Assembly: GCA_032718475.1 (NCBI GenBank)
Contig: JAUCBJ010003757.1
Coordinates: 46,168 to 110,167, forward strand
DNA: 64,000 nucleotides
Source: Nemertoderma westbladi
Taxonomy: Eukaryota > Xenacoelomorpha > Nemertodermatida > Nemertodermatidae
Direction of reading: 5' to 3'
Shown one piece after another: positions 33,076 through 45,326 of this stretch. Position 1 is the first letter of the stretch, and the number at the start of each line of letters is the position of its first letter. The position numbers and the translations under genes were made by a program. The notes below the pieces were generated by a model. It was not told where the DNA came from. It saw only the letters and a program-made list of their open reading frames with translations, and did not search any database.

Positions 33076-33680
33076 CTGAATAATAAATATTACGCTACCC
33101 GTACAAACTACTCAAACAAAATACAAACCAAACGCTGGCAGACTACTATCAAGCCCAAATAAACTACAGTATGTGCAGACTCCGAAATGGTTAGTTAGTA
33201 TGCGTTCTAACCGAGTAGTACGACTTATTCTTTCGGGGGGGGGGGGGGGATTTACCTTACAGCTCTAGATGCCCCTACTTTCCTAACCGGCACTTTATCG
33301 GACATACACTCTACACACACCACAATCTCTTAAGACCTAACAACAGCCAGACAACAATCTAGCCTATAAATTATCTGAATAAGAAATATTACGGTACCTG
33401 TACAGACTACACAAACAAAGTACAGACCAAACGCTGGCAGACTACTATCAAGCCTAAATAAACTACAGGACATGCAGACTCCGAAATGGTTAGTTAGTAT
33501 GCGTTCTAACCTAGTAGTACGACTTATTCTTTCGGGGGGGGGGGGGGGGGGGTTTACCTTACAGCTCTAGCTGCCCCTACGTTCCTAACCGGCACTTTAT
33601 CGGACATACACTCTACATGCACTGCAATCCGTTCAGACCTATCAACAGTCAGACAACAGTCCAGCCTACAAATTATCTGT
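33076..33680. repeat. about 300-bp tandem duplication with poly-G tracts
   Basis: Copy 1 about 33076-33374, copy 2 about 33375-33680. Both contain CCAAACGCTGGCAGACTACT and a G run followed by TTTACCTTACAGCTCTAG. The G run is 15 nt in copy 1 and about 19 nt in copy 2. It lies next to the right LTR inside the element. Confidence 0.88.
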
Positions 33681-34024
33681 ACGATCTGAGCAGGCTTACA
33701 CGTCTTCTGCTCAATATTAGCCTACTAGTAAATAAAACTGACAGAAATAAGTAAACCATGCAAAGGAATAAGGGGTGATCAATCCCTAATCCCCTAACAG
33801 CCTACAATATACAATATATCACAATCGAAATAATACTGCTGTACCTGTACTGCTGTAAGTACCGGTTCCGGTGGTTAGGTAGTTAGGCCTACAGGTTACC
33901 GGTCGACCGGTACTTCAGCTTTATTGCTTACGGCAATAAAGAAGCAATAACCGTTATTGTTCTTACCAGAACAATAGTAAACTGTATTTATTGCCTACAC
34001 TGCAATCAGAATTATAACTGTTAC

Positions 34025-35196
34025 TGTTCGCGCTTTTAAGACCTTTGGCAGTTTAACCCGCCAAATCTATATGTCTTCTAGGTTATAAATCGACTTTAGC
34101 CTATGACAAGTATTTGACACAAATAAATCCAACATTAGCCGAAGCCAGTCTATGCGCGACCATTCACCCGCTGGATATACCCGGGAGACTGGATTCGGAT
34201 GCTTTAATTTGATTGCGGTGCAGGCCTACCGTACTATTCGATTGATCGTTAATATAATTCCTGACAAATATCATTCACTTTCGGGAAATATTAGCAGTTC
34301 CTTTAGGACGTGGCGCTCTATCTATATAAACAGAGCTATGGCTTACACTAAACACAACGGAATGGATTATAAGTTACACATAAGGCGCATTCTTTAGGAG
34401 ATGCTTTGTTACGCGGACAAGCACATACAGACTATTGCACACCGCTGCACACTGAATTGCCGATAGTCACTGATTTTAATCATATATAAAGAGAATAGCA
34501 ACCGACATTTGTAGGGCCTATAAAATAGCATTCAATTCACTACAAACCACGATAATATAAGTCGCAATTGCTATATGTAACCGGTCTCTCTAACCTTAGT
34601 GTATCAAGAAGATCGGGGTTTCTGATCGTTTATCGTTATTCTCCAAATAACAATATGTAAACAACTGATACAATTAATAACAAACAGTAAATCGCAGTAA
34701 ATAATGTGCAATACAGCAGTAGGTACCGTACCGTACCGTACCGGCCACTGCGCCGGTAACAGTTATGTGTTCTTATAATTAAAGCCGTTCTAATGTTGGA
34801 ATAATTCAGAATAATTCCATAGCCGATGTTCTAGGCTCTGGAAAAACCAACACACTGAACCCTGTGAGCTGTTGCAGGTAGCTTTCAGCACAAAGAGGAA
34901 AAGCTCTCATTGGCAGAGCTCCATATTCCACAGATTCCACGAATGTCTAAATGCCGAACTATTCGGGTTTTTGCAGCCCTTGGCCAACACACAGGATGAA
35001 TCACTCTGCTTGGTTGACCTTGCTCTGGTTGGTTGATCGAACAGAACAAAGAGGCCATACGTACAGCAAATCAGCCAATCAGCCGGTAGCTTGCATCATT
35101 TGAGTTAGGGAGTTTTTCTTTAGAGTATTTGAGCGCATTGAGGGAAACTGGATTGCGAAGCAAAAGGGCCAGTTATATCCCACAAAAGCTTTTACA
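34025..35196 (-). repeat. right LTR (5' LTR of the element)
   Basis: Direct repeat of 26190-27376, starting TGTTCGCGC and ending CTTTTACA, followed by the target duplication CTACA at 35197-35201. Confidence 0.93.
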
Positions 35197-35201
35197 CTAC
35201 A

Positions 35202-36255
35202 ACTGAGTATAAAACACCACCACCACCCCGGGCTACCCAAAGTAAAAACCCTATTAAATACTCGGCTCTAACAGACAATGATTTCATGAATATCATGCGA
35301 ACTGAATACCAACTCAAATTCGCTGGGACGGATGAAGGGGGGGGGGGGGGGGGGGGGGGGTAACAGGGGCAGCTGCCGGGGGCCCGTTAGTTGGAAGGTG
35401 CCCGCAAGTTGGGAGAAATTTACCGAACATTATCTCACTGATAAAACAACCTCATTTATTTATTAATTTCTGGCTGTAAGCGGAGTAAGTAAGCGGAAAT
35501 CACCGCTTTTTTCACTGATTTTCACTTCAACTATTCTGTCCATAGTTTTTTCCATTACGTTTTATATCGAATATATTGTTTTATTTGAAAAAAATATCAC
35601 CAGCGTTACTTATTTATACCAACGGGAGGACTACAATTTTTTGCAATTGGTTTTCGTGGGGGAGGGGGATAGAGGCCCGTTAATTGCGACTGCCGGGGGG
35701 CCGATAATCCATAATCCGTCCCTGCAAATTCGTAAAGAAATGTTTTAAGAAATTTGCTAGACTAAATACTGCACTGCATAATACGTCCGGGTACCGTATT
35801 GTTTGACGACCCTACTGTATTGTGGTATCTAAAGAGTAGTGGGATGAAGCGAAGATATATCGGTAACTTGGTTGAATAAGTTTTATTTTATTTTTGGCCC
35901 AAACGGTATATGAGGCGTGGGTTTCAACTTTCCCTTATAATCCAAGCAAACTGTTATGCAAATGGCATGTAGGAAGGGCATATAGAAGGGCATAAATCAT
36001 GTACATAAATCATTAATTAAATCATGTACATAAATCATTAATTAAATCATGCACATAAATTTTGTGTAATTTGTCCACAAAATTTCTTAGATTAGAGCCT
36101 CGATTTAGGGATAGGGTTAAATTACTGCTTTAATTATGGTTTGTGCCTGACCAACAAACCCTAACCTAAAAACAAACCAATATCCCAGACAGTATACCTA
36201 CAAATCACCCCCAAAACCAAGCCATTAAGTAAGCCAAGTCAGCCAAGTAAAATAA
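35202..36255. other. non-coding region with a 24-nt poly-G tract
   Basis: A G run at 35337-35360 and a second G-rich stretch near 35660. Three copies of a 25-bp unit with TCATGTACATAAATCATTAA occur at 36000-36060. No gene seen. Confidence 0.6.
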
Positions 36256-36933
36256 AGGTGTAAACGTTGTACCGACACTGTGCCGACAGTGTCGCCGTTA
36301 TGTTGTGCCGACAGAGTCGGCGTTATGTTGTGTCGCCGACAATGTCAAAATTTTCATTTCTCATTTAATTTTCAACATTTTCCGGCATTTTCAAAAAAAA
36401 AAAATTTCAGCACGAAAAAGAAATCTCGGTTTTTAAAACATCGGCCCAACTGTTTCAGAGATACAGGTGAATTAAAAAAATTTCTAAATGACCCCCCCCC
36501 CCCCCCCCGGGCCTGATGTTAAAGGGGGCCTTTTATAGAGGAGTATTTTCATTATTGCTGCGGAACTGCTACGGTGCAACTCCACAACTCATTACCCTTC
36601 ACAATCCCGCTCTTTACTTTAATACTGAAATCAGTCAATACAGCAACACCACCTTACTGCTCACTGCTGTTGCTGTACGATTTTGAAATAACTGAGATAG
36701 AATTAGAATTACTGTATTGTTATCCTTATTTTAGAGAGATTTCGAGAGACCGAGATTTCTTTTTCGTGCTGAAATTTTCAAATTTTTTTTGAAAATGTCG
36801 GAAAATTTTGAAAATTAAATTGTCGTCTCGGCACAACGTAACGCCGACACTGTCGGCACAACGTAACGCCGACACTGTCGGCACAACGTTATACCGACAC
36901 TGTCGGCACAGTGACGGTACAACGTTTACACCC
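36256..36933. mobile_element. non-autonomous TIR transposon, 9-bp target duplication (Mutator-like)
   Basis: Long terminal inverted repeats (about 180 bp each) start GGTGTAAACGTTGTACCG and mirror at the right end. GTAAAATAA is duplicated on both sides (36247-36255 and 36934-36942). Subterminal blocks repeat GCCGACACTGTCGGCACAAC, each containing the palindrome GCCGACA(C/G)TGTCGGC. The interior has a poly-C tract (36492-36508) and no transposase. A 9-bp duplication with long TIRs is typical of Mutator-type elements. Confidence 0.82.
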
Positions 36934-36942
36934 GTAAAATAA

Positions 36943-37667
36943 CGCTGTATGTTAGTATGTTTTCCATATAAAAAGTGGCGCCTGTTGTGTGAAAGAACCC
37001 TACTATGGTGCGATTATGTACTGTACTTCTGTACGACCATTAGGCCTACCAGCCCCATGACCTGGCTACCACATAGTAGGAACAATAATTATAGAGCTAC
37101 GGCTGTACGGTCTGATGTTAGAGAATACTGGAAAATGTTATAGCTAGAAATAGTACACCATGACCCACATATTTTTTTTACAAATCTTTATCCATAGTCA
37201 TATGGCTTGAAATTTGAAACACAACCAGTTCCACTCACCGTCGTTGACCCCATGACACCGGAATTTTCCATTTCGCCTTTAAATTTTTTTAATAAGCGTT
37301 TTAAAAAAGTGTCTTGCGAAATCGCACCCCCCGTATCATTGCCATTCTTCACATTAGTCGTAATTTTTTTCATATCATTAAAAATCTTGCGTTGCACGGA
37401 TTACAAATATGTAACAATGTTTGAATTTTGTTGAGAAACAGCTGAGATAGCAGAGCAGTATAGAGCTAAGGCCTATTCATTCTGTAATTGTGCTAGGCGT
37501 AGGCATATAATAGGTACTGTAATACTGTTATCGGCTTATGGCTTAGGCCTAATGCTTATCTCACACGACCAGAGCGTTATTGCTGTATTGTGTATTGTTG
37601 TACTGATTCAGTACGGTATTGATTAAATATTAGAATTAGCCTACCGGTAACGCGGTACGATTCATTT
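36943..37667. other. upstream region of the SGT1-like gene
   Basis: It contains at 37146-37437 a relic of the dispersed repeat that also forms 63408-64000 (shared TTTACAAATCTT, GAAATTTGAAACA and ACAAATATGTAA). No other gene recognised. Confidence 0.55.
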
Positions 37668-38285
37668 ATGGCGGACATCCCAAAGAAACCACGATATGAC
37701 TGGTACCAAACAGACAGCCACGTCATTATCGCTGTTATGCTAAAAAACATCAACTTTGACGACATAAATACGATATTCGGGAGCAGAAGTCTCGATATCT
37801 GCGTCCGACAGAATCAGGAGGAACACCAACTTAATTTGAATCTCAACCAGGTTATTGTACCGGAAAAATGTTCCTACAAAGTTGGTAAAGTGAAAATCGA
37901 ATTTAAGTTGTGTAAAGGGAGCGGATTGTTCTGGCGATCTTTGGAAGATGCATCGGATGATAGTATGCCGACGCCGTCAGCTCATTCGGTTACCGACACC
38001 AACACCCACCAATATCCAACTTCGGCCCACGTTACTAGGGACTGGGACGCCGTTGCTAAGGACGCCGTCGAAGAGGAGAAGAAAGACATGCAGGGTGAAG
38101 CAGCGCTCAACAAGATGTTCCAGGATATATACTCGAACGCAACGGAGGAAACGCGAAGGGCGATGAATAAATCATTCCAGGAGTCTGGAGGGACAGTCCT
38201 TAGTACTAATTGGGACGAAATCGGGAAAGAGAAAACCGAAATTAAACCGCCCGACGGAATGGAGTACAGAAAGTGGAATGAATAA
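37668..38285 (+). CDS. SUGT1: SGT1-like co-chaperone with CS and SGS domains, no TPR, single exon
   Basis: 205 codons. Residues about 6-95 form a CS (p23-like, HSP90-binding) domain, starting KPRYDWYQTDSHVIIAVMLK with the diagnostic YDWYQT. Residues about 130-205 form the SGS domain, with RDWDAVAKDAVEEEKK, then RRAMNKSFQESGGTVLSTNW and the terminal PPDGMEYRKW. In known SGT1 proteins SGS ends in just this way. Vertebrate and plant SGT1 also carry an N-terminal TPR domain; it is absent here, and an in-frame stop upstream of the ATG closes the frame. The gene is intronless. It could be a TPR-less SGT1 or a retrocopy; the intact frame argues for function. SGT1 works with HSP90 in client maturation, kinetochore assembly and SCF function. 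Confidence 0.88.
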   Translation: MADIPKKPRYDWYQTDSHVIIAVMLKNINFDDINTIFGSRSLDICVRQNQEEHQLNLNLNQVIVPEKCSYKVGKVKIEFKLCKGSGLFWRSLEDASDDSMPTPSAHSVTDTNTHQYPTSAHVTRDWDAVAKDAVEEEKKDMQGEAALNKMFQDIYSNATEETRRAMNKSFQESGGTVLSTNWDEIGKEKTEIKPPDGMEYRKWNE

Positions 38286-39935
38286 ATTAATTGTAATACA
38301 ATTAGCTGTCGCATATGCGGGCCCTGGCAACTGCTACTATTTTTTTACTTCGAATTTACTAATTAATTAAACTTCCATTGAGGTTCATTTTGTTAAAAGT
38401 GTGTGATGGAAAATAACGGTACCCGATATTTTATTACTTTCGACTTTGTTTGTTTTGGGTTTTCGGGTATCTGTAAATGTAATTACATTAAATGAATTTT
38501 AGGATGTACCTGTAGGGCAGGGCCTAAGCAATAAGCATTGATATATATACTGTACTGTCTGCTAAATGTCGTCAGTGAGTAGGCCTAATCATTTTGATTT
38601 TGAACTAAAAATACGGTATCTTTATTTATTATAGAAACAATTAATTATAATTTATTACAAAATTTATATACTCGCACTTATCCAGTATATCACAAAATAG
38701 TCACTCAGAAAGTTAGAATAACTTACTATTACTGTATATCGGTTTCGACTTCGGGTCGATATTATTATATAATGCAGACAGAGACTTAATAAAAATACCC
38801 ATTACATAAACCCGATCTATTTTTACAAGCAACACTTTGAGTGAACGCAAAATTCATATAATTAATTGTATTTGTGTGAGACCACGGTAAAGCACAAACA
38901 CAATAACATTATTGCGGCTTATTAACACTGAGGCAGACCTTGGTGTGAGTAGATAGGAGGATAACGATAAATGACTTAAACAAATATATACATCTAATTA
39001 GAAGACCAAGTAAATAATATCAGCAGACAAAGAAATGAAAGTCGTCAAAATGAATATATAAATACTAATAATTTGTACTGATTTAATATCCAATATATAT
39101 ACATACAGTAAGGGAAAGGGGAGGTGAAGGGGGTCACGTATAGGAAAAGGGGGCATTGGGCATATAAAAAATATAATTAGTTTATTGTTTTGGTTAGAAA
39201 AACCCGTCCTTTCCCATAGTATAGAAAAATGATAAAGAGGCAAAGGAAACACTAAAAACCTTTAACCTAACCCCCCCCCCCCCCCCCCCCCCCCCCATCG
39301 CCCGCCTTTATTATCAATGTAGTAATATTATACTTTCTGTAGGTGTACATACACACCATACCAAGTAACTTACTATTATAGTTACTTACTACCTGACCTG
39401 TGCGTATCTTAAATGTTGGACAGGAGGAGTGTTCAGGGATACATCTGCGCACACTAACTTTACCATAAGTAACGTATGATGATTAATTATTTCTTGAGTA
39501 CTAATGTTTATTTGTTGTAAAAAAAACTATTTTGTACTATTTTGTAATGCATAAACTAGAGTAGGAGTAGAAAATATCGTAACATTTTAGTACTAAACAT
39601 TCATATGGAAATAAATTCACCATTTGTCTTTCCACAGTAATCTTTGACATATTTTCTCAACACCACAACGACAGAAACTGTTACAATTATATTTTTGCAA
39701 TTATAGCAAATTACAATTATATAAATTCGACATGTAGAACTCCATCAGCAGGTCGAGAATCAGGTTCCCTAATTTCTTTGAACATGTGTGATGTGAACCA
39801 TTGAAAAGGAAGCTTAACATTCCCAATATTCAAACTCTGTTGAAATGAACTTCTTAAAAGTGCACTGTCGATTCCGTCCATTGAGATCAAGAACATCTCC
39901 ATCGGCTATTCCTAAAGAAGCCATATAAACTTTCT
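38286..39935. other. intergenic region with a 26-nt poly-C tract
   Basis: C run at 39271-39296, the longest pure C run in the window, next to a dispersed-repeat copy (TTGTTTTGGTTAGAAAAACC, about 39185-39215). AT-rich, no gene recognised. Confidence 0.6.
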
Positions 39936-42893
39936 TCGGCAGATAAGCTTTCTCTTAGTGCAGTGGGTGTTCAAGAGCACCGAATGCAGACTGGACAGAC
40001 TGATGAGGTTCTGATTAAGGACATGGGGGGGCGGTTGGCGACTCGCCCTCGCTTCAGCGGATGATAGTGGCAATGGTGGAATTGGTCTATTGATGAATAT
40101 GATGTGGCAATGGTGGAATTGGTCTATTGATGAATCCAACTGCATATGCAGCATTGGACAAAATAGACCAAATCTCTAACCGCATCATCCGTTGCCACTT
40201 CTCATGTTCTGGAAGACTGGCTAAGAAGTTTCCTAAGGTGGTTCTGATTGTGTGCTACTCTCCAACTAGTGTTGCCCCTGTGGAGGAGGTGGAAAATTTC
40301 TACCAGAATCTACAAGCAGCTACTGATGGAGTGGATCAGCATGCATTCTTAACATTCCTGGGAGACTTTAATGCAAGTCTGCATCAATCACCTACATCGC
40401 CCTGGGTCTATAGCAATAGTGTTAACCGAAATTCCGTCCATCTTCAGGATTTTATCTCTGGAAATGGATTGTTTTCGGCTGGAACCCAGTTCAAGAAGCG
40501 AACTGGAAAGCTATGGACTCATAGTGGACCCAGTGGTCACAAGTCCCGCATAGACCATATCCTGTTTCGTAGGAAATACAGGAGCTCTATACAAGACTGT
40601 AATGCATTTACACTACGAGCCTTCTCCAATGATCACCGCCTTATTGTGGCCAAGGTAAGACTTAGTCTGCGTGCTAGCAGAACAACGAAATCTGCCTTGC
40701 CGCGGCATGACTGGTCCTCTCTGTTGCAACAGCCAAGTGTGAGATCCAGCTTCACACTACAGCTGAGCAACAGGTATGAGGTTCTTGCCTCTGAGGCGGC
40801 AGATCACTGTGAGGGCTATACTGCCTTCACTGAGGCAGTTAAGTTAGCAGCTGCAGAAACAGTTCCTGAATACCCTCGAAACAGGAAACGGGCCCCCTGG
40901 ACTGACAACAAAATTCAGAAGTGCCGAAATGACCTCTACAAGGCGCAGAAAGAGTCCCGACTCAAACAGACTACAGCGGCCAAGAATGCAGTTAAGGCTG
41001 CATCTAGGTCCCTGAACAGGCAGTACTCTGTTTTTTTACAGGAGCTAATAAACCAACAGGTTGATGCCATCAATAATGCTGACGACAGCAGGCAATCATC
41101 CCAGGCATGGAGATCGATCAACTTGCTTGCTGGTCGAAAAAGCCAACCAACCACCAAGGTTAAGGCTGAATCACCAGCCGATCGCCTCAATGGTTGGAAG
41201 GCCCACTTTGAAAAGCTCCTCAATAATGACAGGGTATTGCCTGATAACTTTATAGAAGTAAAAGTGTCTGAGTCTGTACTCCCAGATATTCCCATTGGTG
41301 ATATCTCCTTGGCAGAAGTGAAGGCTGCTGCAAAGAGCATTAAGACCAATCGTGCCAGTGGAGTAGATGGTGTTCCCCCTGAGGTCTTTAAAATACCTGA
41401 GTGTTTAAAGCTCATCTATCCCATCATAGTAGACATGTACCGAACAACAAGAGTCCCACAAGAAATGAAAACAAATAAGTTGGTGCCAGTTCCCAAGAAG
41501 GGCAACCTAACACTCTATGGTTCTTTTCGGGGAATCTCATTGATCTCGATTGCTGCAAAGCTATACAATAGAATTCTATTAAATCGCATCAGGGATCCCA
41601 TTGAGAGACTGCTCCGTGGAAATCAGAATGGGTTCCGTAAAGGTCGTGGGACCATTGAGCCCATTTTGGCACTTAGAAGGATAATTGAAGAGCTATCTAA
41701 AAAGAAAGACAGGCATCTGGCTGTTATCTTTGTTGAGTTCTTCAAGGCCTTTGATTCAGTCTCTCGCTCACGTATGTTCAGCATACTTTCATTATATGGG
41801 ATTCCTGATGAAATTATTGCAGCAATCAGATCAGTATAAGATGGTTCGACAACATTTGTGTCTACTGTTGACGGTGACACAGAACCATTTGAAGTGTTAT
41901 GGGGCGTCCTCCAGGGAGACACACTTGCACCATTCTTGTTCATAATTGTTGTTGACTATGTTCTACGCATGTACTTAGATCATCATAATGATGATGGGGT
42001 GATGATAACTCCACCTACTGGGTCCAGAAGTCGAGGAAATCCTGCCAAGTACCTAACTGATCTAGACTTTGCTGATGACTTAGGAGTACTCTCAGAATCA
42101 CTAGAGGGAGCCCAACGGCTCCTCAGCTCATTAGAACATGCTGCTTCTAGTGTTGGTCTTTTTATTAACTCAAGAAAGACCAAAATTTTGACAGTTAACT
42201 TTGAAAGTCCTCAGCAAGTCTCTGATCGGATGAGCATAAGCTCAAAAGATGGTATGCTTGAGCATGTGGATGACTTCTGTTACCTGGGATCATGGATCCG
42301 GAAGTCAGGTGAGGACCTTCGAATACGTAAGGGAAAGGCATGGGCAGCCTTGAATAGGCTTTCCAGGATTTGGAAGTCACCGAGAATTAATCGGACACTT
42401 AAGGTCCGATTATTTAGAGCAGCAGTAGTTCCAGTACTCCTCTATGGGAGTCCATGCTGGGCTCTAACTGCTGAGGACACCAAAGCTCTGGATGGCACAT
42501 TCACAAGAATGCTACGCCGGGTTCATCGTGTCAAGTACAATGCACACATCTCCAAACAGACACTATATAACATTGGAGGTGTCTCATTGGTTCCCCCAAG
42601 CGTGACACTAGAACAAAATCGCCTCCGCTTTACAGGACATTGCTTTCGCCGTGAGGACCAGCCAGTGCATAATCTTGTACTTTGGCAGCCTCATGGAGTG
42701 AATAAGCATGGTGGACAGCCCATGACTTTCTTGAGACGCATCTTAAAGGACACTGGCCTTGAAGATGCGGATGATCTAGCAAATGTCATGGGTGATAGGG
42801 AGTTGTGGCGGTGCAATTTTGTCGATAAGCCGGCACAGCATTCTTAAAAATGCAGCTGCAATGCAGCATGCCGATCCTAGTAGTAGTATATAA
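39936..42893 (+). pseudogene. non-LTR retrotransposon copy B, 5'-truncated
   Basis: It starts within the endonuclease domain (at the GCAGATAAGCTTTCTCTTAG equivalent of 58179) and runs to the tail CCGATCCTAGTAGTAGTA. Endonuclease landmarks are FLGDFNASL, SRIDHILFRRKY and NDHRLIVAKV. RT landmarks are NGFRKGRGT, FVEFFKAFDSV (D to E at the first catalytic block), GVLQGDTLAP and LDFADDLG. Defects: a G run near 40025 that shifts frame, a 34-bp tandem duplication at about 40068-40135, and TAA at about 41836 where copy D has a Tyr codon. The second frame (41858-42847) covers the end of RT and the C-terminal part. The copy is inactive. Confidence 0.92.
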
Positions 42894-43310
42894 ACTTAGT
42901 GTACGTATACATTACGTTGCGTAGATTCTCGCATTTCAAATCATTCAACAAACATTGCAAACGCTGCTGGCATCTGAAAGAGGAAACCTACAATTTTGTT
43001 GTTTATGAATGCTTTTTTGCTGATACTTGGCACTTGGCAGAGGACTACTACACCATAGTCTTCGTGTTTTGGGAGGACGCTAACCAGTGCAGAATTATGC
43101 AGTCTGCCACTAGGGGGCGAAATGTCTGAAATTAAAACCATCCATTTTATTACGATAGAGTTGCTGCAGTGACCTACTGCACTATAGATTGTGTTTGCGA
43201 GGACGCTAATCACTACTCTACAGTTATACAGTTTCCCACTAAGGGGAAAATATCACACACCGTTTAAACCGTTTAAACCTTTTCCCATTTTATTATTTGT
43301 AATCCATTGG
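42894..43310. other. diverged tandem repeat, no gene
   Basis: Two related blocks of about 110-130 bp (about 43030-43135 and 43160-43260) share GAGGACGCTAA and TGCCACTAGGGG / TCCCACTAAGGG motifs. Confidence 0.5.
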
Positions 43311-44300
43311 AGGTGTGGGGCGAGCGACGAAAGTAAGCGAGCTTAGCATACAGGTACCACTAACTCAATCGGTGTGTCTGTTGCTCTGTCGTTCTGTGGG
43401 GCGAGCCACGAAGTGAGTGAGCCTTAGCGTAGTGGTACCATAATCAACCTGTCTTTCTGTGGGGCGAGCCACGAAGTGAGTGAGCCTTAGCGTAGTGGTA
43501 CCATTAATCAACCTGTCGTTCTGTCGCGTTTTTTTCAGTGTTCAATTTTAAACGTTAATAACTGAGTTAAATTATTATCTGGCCAATCTTCGATGAAATC
43601 TATCCAAACATGGTACACATGTTGTTTGGCAAAAGTTTAGAAATTTTCCAAGTTGAATTTTCGTGTGGCCTTCGAGAAGCTAAGATAATAGCAGTTAATT
43701 AGTTAATTAAATTGATTACGGTAAAAACAGCACTTTCAACCTGCCTTTTAAAGGAGATTAATTATTTTACAGTATAAGATTTAAATAATTATACTTAAAA
43801 ATTATACAGATGTAATCCACATACCCCATTCTATTATAGTTTTTCATTAGTTCAAGTGATTTGCTTTAATAATTGTGTCTTTAATTGATCTAAAGTAATT
43901 AAAACGGCATAAAAAATTGATTCTCATTAAATACTGCACATTTATTGGTTAACATCCAAGTTGGCTTGGTGCTGGTACATAGGGGATGGGAAGGATGTGT
44001 GTGTAGAACAGCCAGTTACTCTTCAATGGGAATGCGAATGTGGGGCGAGCCACGAAGTGAGTGAGCCTTAGCGTAGTGGTACCATTAATCAACCTGTGGG
44101 GCGAGCCACGAAGTGAGTGAGCCTTAGCGTAGGGGTACCATTAATCAACCTGTCGTTCTGTCGCTTTTTTTGCGGTGTTCAATTTTGAACGTTAATAACT
44201 CGATCAATCCTCGATGAAATGTAACCAAACTTGGTACACAAATAGTCTGTCAAAAGTTTAGAAATTTTCCAAGTTGAATTTGCTTGGGGTCTTCGTGCAG
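43311..44300. repeat. duplicated block with GGGGCGAGCCACGAAGTGAG units
   Basis: About four units of roughly 60-70 bp at 43316-43520 and two at 44040-44165 share GGGGCGAGCCACGAAGTGAG and CCTTAGCGTAGTGGTACCAT. Both clusters are followed by related sequence (TTTAGAAATTTTCCAAGTTG), so a larger block was duplicated with an offset of about 0.65 kb. The type of element is unknown. Confidence 0.75.
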
Positions 44301-45326
44301 CATCTGTGTAACTGTCTTACAGTTATAATAAATTAATCTACCCAAAAATTATTAGGCTTGGCATCAGTTTTCGCTCAATTTTAATTTGTATCTCATAACT
44401 GGGCCTCGTCCTGCGCGAAGGCCCCACGAACGTGTGTAAGATTATTTACGTACAGTTATTGCAGTAACTGTAAGAAAATTACATAAAAAGGATATGGATT
44501 TCATTTGCTCCTAAACATTACAAAATTCAAACTAATAATTTAGCATTTAGAACGCCGATAACTTGACATAATGTAACAAAATTACGTACGTTAACGTGTG
44601 AAAAGGGCACTGTTCAACTTTTATGACCTTTGCATATTTATGTAAACCTTCCTCGTTGCGCTCGCTCTGTGCATAAATAAATACTGCACACCAATCGGCC
44701 CAGAACGCTGTAAATTGGTACTTTTCACACAATGTATACAATAAATTTATTATTTTTAGATATGTAGTTTATATAAAAACTATCGTAACTACAAAAAAAT
44801 TATTATTATCATTATTATAAGTCAAAGCGGATCCTCGTTTACTTCATGGTCTGGTCTGGTCTGGACATGACTCAAGCGAGGGCCTAGAGCCCCCTCAAGC
44901 CCCCCGCTCGATTCGCGCCTGGTTAAATTCTCAATTTAGGGAAAGGAGCAGGTTACAGTGACACGTACGTTATTTTAACCAAAACAATATACTCAATACA
45001 ATATAACAGGTTTACAGTTTTATTTTTGAGTGTAAGCAGCTGTTATTTGCGTCGAATTTCCCCTGGAGAGGGATGAATTTTTATTGCATCCAGTTCCCCC
45101 CTATCAGAAAAAATCAACCAAAGACAGAGCAGACATGTTTTTATCGAATAAGGAATCGTTAAAAAACAGGAGACAAACCAACATTATATAGCGGGAAATT
45201 TAAATTCTCCAAAGAGCAAAGTATCCTGATTTTAATGACTGATCAAACTGCCAGACAGTGTCAGTTCACAGAAACATACAGACATATTATAGCTAAGCTA
45301 GAGACAAACTATTCTGTCGACTTACA
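44301..45326. other. upstream region of TOE1
   Basis: It contains a dispersed-repeat copy at about 44938-45110 (GGAGCAGGTTACAGTGAC ... CCCCTGGAGAG ... TCCAGTTCCCCCC). The TOE1 promoter should lie near 45200-45326. Confidence 0.5.

Larger units (their letters stand above)
26190..35196 (-). mobile_element. BEL/Pao-like LTR retrotransposon, degenerate, coding strand minus
   Basis: Two direct repeats of about 1.18 kb bound a 6.65-kb interior; each reads TG...CA and the whole is flanked by CTACA. Coding traces are on the minus strand, so the right LTR is the 5' LTR. At 31123-30620 the peptide WRHCPETINLADIASRGA, followed by WLGGPDFL and EDEWP, is the signature between RNase H and integrase of BEL/Pao polyproteins. 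I find no reverse transcriptase or integrase catalytic core, so the copy is non-autonomous or heavily deleted. A purine-rich stretch beside the left LTR fits a polypurine tract; no primer-binding site was assigned. The few LTR differences suggest a moderately recent insertion. Confidence 0.85.
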
